Below, in pieces: positions 1-7,813 of a DNA stretch of 22,271 nucleotides. The position numbers and the translations under genes were made by a program. Position 1 is the stretch's first letter; every line of letters begins with the position of its first letter. The notes beneath the pieces were generated by a model, which saw only the letters and a list, made by a program, of their open reading frames with translations, did not search any database and was not told where the DNA came from. Source of the stretch: Prorocentrum cordatum (taxonomy: Eukaryota; Sar; Dinophyceae; Prorocentrales; Prorocentraceae). The stretch is from positions 1-22,271 of the forward strand of contig CAUYUJ010012847.1 of the NCBI GenBank assembly GCA_963575745.1, in the 5' to 3' direction.

Positions 1-268
1 TGTGTTGTGTTGTGTTGTGTTGTGTTGTGTTGTGTTGTGTTGTGTTGTGTTGTTTGTGTGTGTGTTGTGTGTGTTGTGTGTGTTGTGTGTGTTGTGTGTG
101 TGTGTGTGTTGTGTGTGTTGTGTGTGTTGTGTGTGTTGTGTGTGTTGTGTGTGTTGTGTGTGTTGTGTGTGTTGTGTGTGTTGTGTGTGTGTTGTGTGTG
201 TTGTGTGTGTTGTGTGTGTCGTGTGTGTTGTGTGTGTGTGTGTGTTGTGTGTGTGTGTGTGTTGCGTT
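1..268. repeat. GT-rich satellite, pentamer then 9-mer units
   Basis: The first 52 bases are a near-perfect TGTGT pentamer array. From about 65 the unit becomes the 9-mer TTGTGTGTG, with longer GT runs between some units. The array starts at the window edge, so its true left end is unknown. The open frames through it (Val/Cys/Leu only) are products of composition, not genes. It does not match the common plant/algal telomere unit TTTAGGG, so I do not call it telomeric. Confidence 0.95.
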
Positions 269-365
269 CGTGGTTAAGTTTGTGTTGTGTTTTTGGTTGT
301 GATTGTGCTTGTGTGTGCTTGTTACGTGTGCTTATGGTTGTGTTTGTGCTTGTGCGCGTGTTGTG

Positions 366-495
366 CATGTGTTTGTGCTTGTGCTTGTGCTTGTGCTTGT
401 GCTTGTGTGCTGTGCTTGTATGTTGTATTGTGCTTGTGCCTGCGCCTGTGCCTGTGCTTGTGCCTGTGCTTGTGCTTGCGCTTGCGCGTGTGCTT
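366..495. repeat. Hexamer microsatellite (TGTGCT/TGTGCC)n
   Basis: A degenerate hexamer array of CTTGTG and CCTGTG units follows the GT satellite. T-to-C changes inside the unit give CCTGTG and CTTGCG variants. It is continuous in style with the GT-rich DNA on both sides, suggesting stepwise expansion of related units. No coding role is supported. Confidence 0.85.
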
Positions 496-510
496 GTGAA
501 TGTGTGAATG

Positions 511-604
511 CGTGTGGGTGCGTGTAGGTGGGTGCGTGTGGGTGCGTGTGGGTGCGTGTGGGCGTGTGCGTGTGGGCGTGTGGGCGTGTGGGTGTGGGGG
601 TGTT
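511..604. repeat. GGGTGCGTGT decamer minisatellite
   Basis: Tandem units of about 10 bp (GGGTGCGTGT, with GGGCGTGTGC variants) run to a short G tract. This is the third unit type in the 600-bp G/T-rich block that opens the window. Confidence 0.8.
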
Positions 605-613
605 GTGTGTGTG

Positions 614-1074
614 CGTCTGTATAGGCCTTCCCCTCCCTCCCTCCCCCCCTCCGGAAAGGGACCGTCTCCGTATAGCCGTCGCGCCTCAGGGCGCGAGGCG
701 GACGCGGGGGCGTGTGGGTGACACGTCAGCGGCTGCGAGAGAGAGGCGGGGGCCCGCAAGCCTCGGGGGCAGCGCCGCGGGAGGGCGGGGGCTTGGGGGA
801 CCGCATCGACCCCCGACGTGGGGCCTTTGATCGCCGATGGGGGGTTCGCTGGAACGCGCGGCTGCGCGATCGGGGGCCAATCCCTAATCTGTCGGCGATG
901 CACCGCCAGTTCCAGGTCGACGTCCCCCCCGAGCCAGTTTACCCCCCCAAAAACGTTCCCCCAAGCAGGGCGGCACCGCGTCGGACGATGTTTCTCTCCC
1001 CGCCCTCCGAAATCCCTGCTGGCGCCCACTGCGGCCCTATTCGATTAGGGGCCTCCCAGATAGGGTCGAAGTAG
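614..1074. other. No gene seen; scattered GGCGATGC motifs
   Basis: GC-rich DNA with no supported gene. The motif GGCGATGCA recurs (for example near 893) and leads into the inverted repeat that follows. Overlapping frames on both strands are open but show no family resemblance that I can recognise. Confidence 0.5.
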
Positions 1075-1250
1075 ATGGGGTCGGAGGATCTCGCCGCACC
1101 GCCGATGCGTCCGCGATGCATCGTCGATTCATTGGCGATGCATCGACGACGTCGGCGATGCAGCGGCGTCGTCCTCGCGGAGAAGATCGGGTTCCGAGCT
1201 CCACGTCGAGCCGCATCGGCGATGCGGCGCGATCCTCCGACACCATCCAC
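1075..1250. repeat. Imperfect inverted repeat with CGATGCATCG palindromes
   Basis: The left arm begins GGGGTCGGAGGATCTCGCCG (1078 onward). The right arm, about 1214-1247, reads on the opposite strand as GGTGTCGGAGGATCGCGCCG. Both arms continue into CGCATCGCCGATGCG-like sequence. The spacer of about 100 bp holds two copies of the perfect 10-bp palindrome CGATGCATCG (1112-1121 and 1136-1145) and further GGCGATGC motifs. It could be a small fold-back element or a decayed palindrome; it occurs only once here, so mobility is not shown. Confidence 0.6.
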
Positions 1251-2012
1251 TCGGACTCCCATCCGCAGAAGGCCCAGACGCTCGGGGGCCACAGATCCCC
1301 CCCCCGACCCGTCCTGTGGCTTGCTCCGCCCGGACTCCCGAGGCGGGCCCTGACCGTCGGGAGCTCCCAGGGCGGTGCGAGGCCCAGCGGGGCGAGCCCC
1401 GCCCATCTACGGCCAGACCGAGGTGTAAGGTCGAGGTCGGTTCGGGGAGGGTCCCCTACTACGGTTCTTCGTCCTGCTTGTTGGATGCTCTTGTGCATCC
1501 TGGGGGGATGGGTGCACCCTCGAAGGACCTCATGGTGTGGGCTGCTTTGGCCGGCGGAGGGTCTCATGTTCTTGAAGGATGTTCTTCTGCCCTGGGTCCG
1601 ACTCCCATGCCAAGAAACTCCCTGTTTGCCTCCAGGGTGCCCTGGGTTCCTTGGGTTTTGATGGTTTTGCTGTGGAAAGGACGGCGTCCCCACGCCAGAA
1701 GTCAAGGGACGTCCTGGGGTCTCAGGGTCGGGTTTCTTGTGGAAGGGTTCTTGGAAGGTTTCTTGTTATTGGGCCCATACTGTAGGACAGACTCTACTCC
1801 GACACCATCTGGGAGGCCTGGATCGATGCACTCTCCGGCGCGAGCCGATCTCCCAGCTTTGCGCACAGGCCGCTCCTGCCCAAGTCGAGGCCCTGCATGC
1901 AGCAGCAGGCGCGCGCTGCGTCGGCGCGGCAGCGACCCCAAAATGCGGGCGAGATGGACGCCCCCTCCCCCCCGCCCTTCCCCCCCCCAAAACTCCCCCC
2001 CATCCATTCTCT
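1251..2012. other. No gene seen
   Basis: Mixed-composition DNA with no repeat of its own. The long frames crossing it continue into the downstream pyrimidine tract and show no conserved domain or motif I recognise. I assign nothing here. Confidence 0.5.
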
Positions 2013-2163
2013 CTCCCTCCCTCCCTCCCTCCTTTCCTCGCGTATTCCCCTCCCTCCTCCTCCTCCGCCTCCTCCCCCTCCTCCTCCTCCTCCTCCTCCT
2101 CCTCCTCCTCCTCCTCCTCCTCCTCCTCCTCCTCCTCCTCCTTCTCCTCCTCCCCCTCCTACC
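2013..2163. repeat. Polypyrimidine tract, CTCC then (CTC)n
   Basis: A short CTCC tetramer stretch (about 2013-2036) leads into about 100 bp of nearly pure (CTC)n from 2055, with CCC and TTC interruptions. In any frame this encodes poly-Leu, poly-Ser or poly-Pro and explains the long frame that spans it. Confidence 0.95.
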
Positions 2164-2328
2164 TCCCGACAGTGGCCCAGATTGGAGCCAGCTGGGGGCC
2201 CGGGGTGGCCCAGGAGTGGCTCCGACCAGCAGGACGGGGGGGCAGGTGCGAGGTGCTGGGCCCGAGAGGGGTGCCGTGCTCGATCTCCTCCGGAGGCCGT
2301 CTGCGAGCCTCGGAACCGTGCAAAAGGG

Positions 2329-2537
2329 ATCTGGGCTTAAGTCGGGCCTGTCCCCCTACAGGGGGATGTTCGACGAACAACCAAAAAGAACCCAAAAATA
2401 GTCAACAGATATTACAAAAATAGTCTGGGGGCTATTTTGGGGGTACGGTTTGGCCTTTGGGGGGGCATGTTTGGGGTATCTTTTATTTTCCGTCGAAAAT
2501 CCCCATGTAGGGTGACACGCCCGACATAAATCTGGGC
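2329..2537. mobile_element. Family B MITE-like element, copy 1, with 8-bp target duplication
   Basis: The element (2337-2529, 193 bp) starts TTAAGTCGGGC and ends GCCCGACATAA, an inverted pair. Immediately inside each end lies a small palindrome, TCCCCCTACAGGGGGA on the left and a decayed form on the right. The interior is AT-rich and has no open frame. The flanks carry a perfect direct repeat ATCTGGGC at 2329-2336 and 2530-2537, the footprint expected of an 8-bp target-site duplication. Several DNA transposon superfamilies, including hAT and P, make 8-bp duplications; the sequence alone does not decide which. Two further copies lie at 8342 and 15638. Confidence 0.8.
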
Positions 2538-3071
2538 TGAAAAATTCCACCAGGTGGACCCCAGGAGGGGTCGAGGGACCGATCTTGAACGGATTTGCCT
2601 TCACCGCCCCCTCTTGACAGGTTTTCTCGGGCCCAACCAGCTCCGACCCCCCGGCCGCCTCCAAGACCCAGAGCCGACCGACACTGGGCGATTTGCCCCA
2701 GCGAGGAGCCGCGATCGTCCGAGGCTGAGCGACCCACGCGGCGTCAGGAACCGACGCACCAGGCATCGCTACACGAACTTGTCGTACCGCTTTCTGACGC
2801 CCGAAACCCCGCGAGCGCCGAGAGTGGGGCACGGGCAGACGAGGTTGCCTCTGGAGGCAGATGTTTTTATTCCGTCCCCTGCCCCATGGGGCCCGGAGCG
2901 GACAGCAGCATCACCAATTTGGATAAAGTGCCGATCACAAAACCCCGAACCCAGACCTCCGACGTCTTTCGGCGACGCGAAGAAGGGGCAGAGTGGGGGG
3001 AGGCTTCTAAGGAGGCAGGGGGCTTCTCGATGGCCCTCCCGGATTCCAAGGATCCTTCGCAGAAGCCTCCA
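2538..3071. other. No gene seen
   Basis: Single-copy-looking DNA between the family B element and element H. Several frames are open for 150-200 codons on both strands but overlap each other, none shows a recognisable domain, and one runs on into element H. I cannot support a gene. Confidence 0.45.
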
Positions 3072-3335
3072 GGCTCTTCTGATCGGGTTGACCCAACAGG
3101 GGGTCCAGCGACAAGGAGGTGGTGCAATGGATTTGTGGGGTTGCGATAGGTTTGGAGCGTGACAGACATTCCGGTGCGCAAATGTATTGCTGCGCTGCCG
3201 CGTGCAATACCGTAGTTGCAATGCAATGCAATACATTTCTCTGGCGCAATACATTTTTCATACGATTGTCCCAAACCTATTGCACCACCCCCTTTCAGCT
3301 GGACCCCCTTTTGGGGTCAACCAAGTCTGAGAAGC
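3072..3335. mobile_element. Element H: inverted-repeat (MITE-like) element
   Basis: Two arms of about 60 bp are inverted copies. The left arm (3072-3131) contains GGGTTGACCCAACAGGGGGT, then a CCAGC motif and GGTGGTGCAAT. The right arm (about 3276-3335), read on the opposite strand, contains GGTTGACCCCAAAAGGGGGT, then CCAGC and GGTGGTGCAAT. The interior of about 140 bp has no open frame but repeats the motif CAATACATTT or its complement three times. Only one copy is in this window, so mobility rests on structure alone. The family A copy begins 88 bp downstream. Confidence 0.65.
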
Positions 3336-3423
3336 ACTTCGCGCGCGTCACTCACGCGGATCGTGCCCGACAGGGAGCTCCAACTATGGCATCCGCGGGT
3401 TCGCTCGCATTCGGATCTTGCGG

Positions 3424-3610
3424 CCCCAGACATGAGAAGTCTTGATGTTTTCAATACGGGGTCCCCGGAAGTCCCGACCCTTTCCCCAGGACCGTTTTTT
3501 CATCCTGAGTCGTTTTTTGACGGTCCCGAGGCCCGGCGAGGGCCCCCCGAGGCCGAAATTGGCCCCAAACTTCCCGTCCTGATTCTTTGACGACGCGATC
3601 ATGTCTGGGG
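3424..3610 (+). mobile_element. Family A MITE-like element, copy 1
   Basis: The element starts CCCCAGACATGA and ends TCATGTCTGGGG, a perfect 12-bp terminal inverted repeat. Inside, it shares with the copies at 7421, 8573 and 20240 a GGGGTCCCC block, a CCCTTTCCCC block, a GTCGTTTTTTGACGGTCCC-like block and GAGGCCCGGCGAGGGCCCCC. It ends with GACGACGCGATCATG. It has no coding capacity. I see no clear target duplication in the flanks. Confidence 0.8.
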
Positions 3611-3859
3611 CGCGCCTTTTTCGTCCTTTCCGGGCCACATGCGAGGACTCTCGCCGCCACGGCTGGATCCGCGCTCCAAGAGTCTGGCCAGAACGCGCCC
3701 CAGTGCAGGTCCACGGGTCGATGTTCGACCCCCGGACCCCTAACCCTGACGCTCTGAACAAAAATCAGACTAGTGGGGATTGTTTGGATCGTTTCGCACA
3801 TTCCGCCGGCCCATCTTGTATCGCTGGTGCTGTATGTCGAAGTGCTCGTGGCAAGCGAG

Positions 3860-3964
3860 AAGGAGGAGGAAAGAAGAAGGAGAAGACGAAATAAGAAGAA
3901 TAATAATAAGAAGAAGGAAAAAGAAGAAGAAGAAGAAGAAGGAAGAAGAAGAAGAAGAAGAAGG
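3860..3964. repeat. Polypurine tract (GAA)n
   Basis: A nearly pure purine stretch built from GAA and GGA triplets with a short AAT interruption. The Lys/Glu/Arg-rich frames on the plus strand and the Phe/Ser/Leu-rich frames on the minus strand come from this tract. Confidence 0.9.
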
Positions 3965-4364
3965 GGGGAAGATGGGGATGAGGCCTCGTGGTGGCTTCTT
4001 GGGGCACCGTTCGGGCCAGACCGCGTCGTGGACAAGAAGCCTCTGCGGAAGACGTCCCGGGGTCTTTCAAGAAGCATGCTGGAGAGGTGCCCAATTGCCT
4101 GCATTCAGCCTCCAGCGGGCAGACCTCTGGCCACTGAGCCGCCAGAGAGCGCTGTGGGACAGAGAGTGTGTCCCCTGCATGGGGTCGAGAGCCCTCATAT
4201 GGTCCGCAGATGAAAACAATGAAAACAAACAACAAAAAACAAATAACAAAAAAACGCGACGTTTGTGGCGGGGGTTCTGGGCCTGATGAAAGAAAACAAA
4301 GTAGTCAACAGCTCCCCCATTGAAAACAGGATCAACTAAAAGTAAATGTCTATACGTCCGGACA
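3965..4364. other. No gene seen; A-rich patch
   Basis: No supported gene. An A-rich patch (about 4213-4256, built from AAC and AAAC units) is the only compositional feature. Confidence 0.45.
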
Positions 4365-4502
4365 TGCGTGCATGTGTGTGTGTGGGTGAGTGCGTGTGTG
4401 TGTGTGTGTGGTGGGGGGGGTGCGGTTGTGCTTGTGCTTGTGCTTGCGTTTGCGTTTGTGAGTGTTTGTGTTTGTGTATGTGTGTTTACTTGTGTGTGTT
4501 GC
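4365..4502. repeat. GT-rich microsatellite with CTTGTG hexamers
   Basis: A GT tract, a short G run, and then CTTGTG and GTTTGC hexamers. It resembles the block that opens the window and seems to be an independent expansion of the same unit types. Confidence 0.85.
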
Positions 4503-4517
4503 CCCTCCATTGCCGAG

Positions 4518-4584
4518 GAGAAGAAGAGCAAGAAGGACAAGAAGGACAAGAAGGAGGCTGGCGGCGACACCTCCTTCCTCCGAG
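4518..4584 (+). CDS. Candidate exon fragment, lysine-rich (weak)
   Basis: A 67-bp stretch reads EKKSKKDKKDKKEAGGDTSF and continues LR in one frame. Its codons are mostly G- or C-ending (GAG, AAG, AGC, GAC, GGC, ACC, TCC, TTC, CTC), unlike the triplet microsatellites nearby. It is preceded by a pyrimidine-rich stretch ending in AG (4516-4517) and followed by a GT (4585-4586), so it could be an internal exon with phase 1 at the 3' end. The charged run resembles disordered lysine-rich segments found in many nuclear or RNA-binding proteins, which is not enough to name a function. It may equally be a fortuitous imperfect AAG repeat. No flanking exon was found. Confidence 0.22.
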
Positions 4585-5365
4585 GTCTACCCCTACCCCA
4601 CCCTCGAAGGACGCAACGAGATCTTCCAGGGGGCGACGGACGGGAGTGGACAACAAAATCAAGGCGGAGTTGTTTATTAGTTTTCAGCCTCGGGCGGCTG
4701 CCTTCTGGGCACCATCCTAAGTCGGCCCAGGATGAAAAAAATGCACCTGGAAAAAAAGGGTCTAAGCGAAAAGACTGCATACGAACATTTTCTGGGGTCC
4801 GCGCCGATCTTTGGGCAGGCGCCAGATTCCCTCCCCACCAGCTCCCTTCTTTGGCACCGCCGTCAGGTGTGCAGCCGTTGAGCTCCAGGTGAAGGGCTAA
4901 CCGTTCCCAGAGCTGCAACGTCTTGAACAAAGCAAGGCTGAGCTTTGTCCCCATCTCGGGCCGCTTCTGGGCTCCAGGACTGTCCGGCTCTCTGCGGCCC
5001 CGGGGGTCCCAGATTGCGGTCTCCAAGAGAGGGCCCCCGAGAATTTGCGAGAGACCTCCGCCTTGATTTTGGTTCAGGGCTCGGAGGAGCGAGAAGCATT
5101 GATAATGGCACGCCCCAAGATCGCCAGGTAGTTACTCTTGTTGCCCCGCGCGGCCGGAGACGAAGGGCCGAAGGCTGCTAGAGGCTCCCGCACTCCGAGC
5201 AGACGGGGCGCGGTGCACGCAGGGGGGAAGGGGGGGGCTGAGACGGGGTTCTCGGGCGGGGTGGCGCGGGGGATGGGGGGGGTGCTTGTTGAGAAGCATG
5301 GAGCATTCCTCTTTTTTCGACCTTCGAGCTGTTGGCATGTGTATCCGTCGGATTCTGCCACGTCT
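4585..5365. other. No gene seen; possible family A relic at 4725-4770
   Basis: No supported gene. Around 4725-4770 the sequence (CCAGGATGAAAAAA, then an AAAAAAAGGGTC-like block) resembles the inverted middle of family A, suggesting a decayed fragment. The rest is unassigned GC-rich DNA. Confidence 0.35.
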
Positions 5366-5514
5366 CTCCTCCTCCTCCTCCTCCTCCTCCTCTTCTATTC
5401 CTCTTCCTTGTGAATATCTCTCTCCTGCCGCGCTCCGAGGACGGTCGGAAGGACAGGCCGTGCGTTTCGCCTGAGACTTCCTACCATTTGTGAGACTGAC
5501 GCTTAGAAGTTGAC

Positions 5515-5955
5515 AACAGGTTCACAGATGGAGGGCGGGTGGTTTTCCAAATGTGGCGTTCGCCTTAGCGCCGCGCACATTCGTTGTCAAAACGTGCAAG
5601 AACTTCACGGATTGAGGGCGTATGGCTTTCAAATTGTGGCTCGCGCATCAGCACCGCGCACACTCGTTTTAAATTCGCAAGAGATTCACGGATTAAGGGC
5701 AGGTCGTTTTCAAAGTGTGGTTCTCGCCATAGCGCCGCGTGCATTCGTTGCAAACAATTGCAAGAGCTTCACGACGTGTTCAACATGTGGTTATCGCCTT
5801 GGCGGTGCGCACCTTCGTTTTAATGGTTTGCCAGAGATGACGGGTTTAGGTTGGCTCCTTTTTAACACGCGGTTCTCGCTTCAACGCCGCGCACACTCAT
5901 TGCTTATATGCAGGAGTTTCACGGACTCCCTTGGTAAACTTCCAGAAAATGTGTT
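5515..5955 (+). repeat. 82-bp tandem array (family D units)
   Basis: Units beginning TTCACGGATTGAGGGC-like recur at 5521, 5604, 5685, 5768, about 5836 and 5917. The steps are 83, 81, 83, 68 and 81 bp. Each unit carries a GGTTTTCAAAGTGTGG-like block, a CTCGCC block and a GCGCCGCGCACATTCGTT-like block. Divergence between units is visible by eye, so the array is old. Related units lie in inverted orientation at 16300-16860. Confidence 0.8.
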
Positions 5956-6247
5956 TTCGAGCGATTCCGGAATGGCATGGCGCAACAGGCAGTTGTTTAG
6001 CGGTGTTCCAGACCCAGGAATGGCGTCCTGGCGCGATTCATGATCGTCAAGATGCAACAGGCAGGAGAATTGTCGACGTTGAAGTCCTGACAATTATGGT
6101 TTGGGCACGCTTCAGTATGTTCACACGGTTGTCTCCCCATGGGGCACTTCCCTCAGTGGAAGTAAACCCTTGTATGGGGCCTATGAAGAAAGAGTTTGGA
6201 GGGAGGGTGTATCCCAACATCGTTGATACGTCTTGGGTTAAAATTGG

Positions 6248-6348
6248 TCCTCCTCCCCCTCCTCCTCCTCCTCCTCCTCCTCCTCCTCCTCCTCCTCCTC
6301 CTCCTCCTCCTCCTCCTCCTCCTCCTCCTCCTCCTCCTCCTCCTCCTC
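6248..6348. repeat. (TCC)n polypyrimidine tract
   Basis: About 100 bp of nearly uninterrupted TCC triplets forming the right border of family D module 1. It lies only 180 bp from the complementary GGA tract at 6528. Confidence 0.95.
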
Positions 6349-6527
6349 GCGTCACTCTCGTCTCAATGGCGTCGGCGGTCCAGGGAGTTCGGGGGAGCGC
6401 TGCCCGCGCGGCTCCAGGCGCGCCTTTCAGCTGCTCGCAGGAGCGACCACTCGCTGGAAGGGCGTTTGGTGCGCGGTTTTCGGGGGGCTCGGGCGGGTGA
6501 CAATCAGGGGTGACCTAAATGGGGGCG

Positions 6528-6832
6528 GAGAGAGGGAGGAGGAGGAGGAGGAGGAGGAGGAGAGGAGGAGGAGGAGGAGGAGGAGGAGGAGGAGGAGGAG
6601 GAGGAGGAGGAGGAGGAGGAGGAGGAGGGGGAGGAGGGAGGAGGAGGAGGAGAGAGGAGGAGGAGGAGGAGGGAGGAGGGAGGAGGGAGGAGGAGGAGGA
6701 AGGAGGAGGAGGAGGGGGAGGGGGAGGAGGAGGAGGAGGAGGAGGGGGAGGAGGAGGAGGAGGCGGAGGAGGAGGAGGAGGAGGGGAGGAGGAGGAGGAG
6801 GAGGAGGAGGAGGAGGAGGAGGAGGATGAGAG
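6528..6832. repeat. Long (GGA)n polypurine tract
   Basis: About 300 bp of GGA triplets with occasional extra G or A that shift frame. Poly-Gly, poly-Glu and poly-Arg frames on one strand and poly-Pro, poly-Ser and poly-Leu frames on the other all run through it. Such homopurine mirror-symmetric tracts are known to form triplex (H-DNA) structures. Confidence 0.95.
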
Positions 6833-7420
6833 GAGTCTAAAGGAGCGCGGGGCGCCCCAGAGGCGGCGCCAGGGTGTCGAGACCGCCCCGGGCCTGCTGG
6901 GCTGCTCCTCGGTCGACCCGTCGAGGCCTGCTGGGGCTACTCGGGGGACCTGTCGAGGCCAGCTGGGGCCCCCTGGGGAGGCTGCCCGAGTGCAGCGCGA
7001 AACCGAGCCAGCCGCAGCAGCCCCCGCGGGCGCCCCCCCTCCGCGCGGGCGCGCCCGGGGGCGTCCCCGGACCGGCCCGACGAGGCCCGACCCGTGCAGG
7101 ACCCAGCCCGACCTCGAGCGCAGCCCGACCCGACCGCGGGCCCGCACGACGCTGCCCGACCGCCCGCCGACCCCCCCTTGCCGCGGCCCGCCCACACTGA
7201 CTCCAGGCATCGGAGGCGCCGGGCGCCCCCCCCCCCCTCCGCGGGCGCACCCGGGGGCGCGGCCCCCCCGCGCGGGCGCCCCTCGGACGGGGCCAGGGCG
7301 AGGAGAAGTCCGTGCCAGGGCGCTCTGGAACGCCCTCGGAGCGTTTCGCTGCGGTCTGGGAAGGTCGCGGCGCCCGATACGTCCTCCAGAGCCGCTGGAT
7401 CTCAGAGAGTCTTGCTTCGT
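6833..7420. other. Very GC-rich stretch with short direct repeats; no gene
   Basis: Three tandem units of 32-34 bp start at 6892, 6926 and 6958 (GCCTGCTGGG ... GTCGAG). A block near 7029-7063 (CTCCGCGCGGGCGCGCCCGG) is echoed near 7220-7260. An AGCCCGACCC-like motif recurs at about 7075-7180. Frames here are open on both strands because GC-rich DNA has few stop codons. No domain is recognisable. Confidence 0.5.
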
Positions 7421-7576
7421 CCCCAGACATGCGACGTCCTGATTTTTTCTCTGCGGGGTCCCCAGAAGTCCCACCCCGTTCCCCGGGAACAGTTCTCCAC
7501 TCTGCGTCGTTCTTTGACTGTCCCGAGGCCCAGCGAGGGCCCCCCGACGTTTTTTTCGGCGCGATCATGCCTGGGG
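7421..7576 (+). mobile_element. Family A MITE-like element, copy 2
   Basis: Starts CCCCAGACATGCGACGTCC and ends GCGATCATGCCTGGGG, with the same internal blocks as copy 1 but shortened between the GGGCCCCCC block and the right end. Similar 20-bp sequences containing ATCTCAGAGA and TCTTG flank it in direct orientation (about 7395-7414 and 7582-7601), set back a few bases from each end. Confidence 0.78.
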
Positions 7577-7765
7577 AGCTGCCAGATCTCAGAGATTCTT
7601 GACTTGAGTAGGAGATCGGCTACGGAATTAATGTACCCCAAACTTGACTTCCACGTCGAATCTCAAAGAAACTCACGTAGAAGATTCGCAGCTTTGCGAA
7701 AGTTCCACGACTGCTCCGGGGATGCGACGAGGAGAATCTCGATTCTGGGGTACATCGGTTCTGCA

Positions 7766-7813
7766 GTCGATCCCCTACTCGATCGATCCCTCCTTGCCCG
7801 ACTTGGTCCTCGT
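7766..7813. repeat. Left fragment of a TCCTCGCCCGAC minisatellite
   Basis: CGATCCCTCCTTGCCCGACT and the following GGTCCTCGTCC match the units of the larger array at 8027-8188. The family C element sits between the two parts. Confidence 0.55.

Larger units (their letters stand above)
5366..6348 (+). repeat. Family D composite module, copy 1: TCC tract, 82-bp array, TCC tract
   Basis: The module opens with a TCC tract (5366-5395) and a GTCGCCTGAGA-like linker region. An array of units of about 82 bp follows, then two GAATGGC / CTGGCGCG sub-repeats near 5967 and 6018. It ends with the block GGAGGGAGGGTGTA and GATACGTCTTGGGTTA just before a TCC tract of about 100 bp (6248-6348). The copy at 17742-18675 has the same parts in the same order. 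The 82-83-bp period is not a multiple of three, so the 177-codon frame across it is not a repeat protein. Confidence 0.75.

Noticed and set aside
1-268. Telomere-like repeat at the window start
   Set aside because: TGTGT and TTGTGTGTG units do not match TTTAGGG or TTAGGG, and the position at the edge is due to windowing.
5510-6043. A 177-codon frame resembling a cysteine-containing repeat protein
   Set aside because: It lies in the 82-bp array, whose 81-83-bp steps are not consistently multiples of three, so the apparent protein repeat is not kept in frame. The second genomic copy is not open.
6515-7474. Long frames on both strands (over 300 codons each) across the GGA tract
   Set aside because: They consist of homopolymer-like Pro/Ser or Gly/Glu/Arg runs plus GC-rich DNA without stops, overlap each other on opposite strands, and one reads through family A copy 2.
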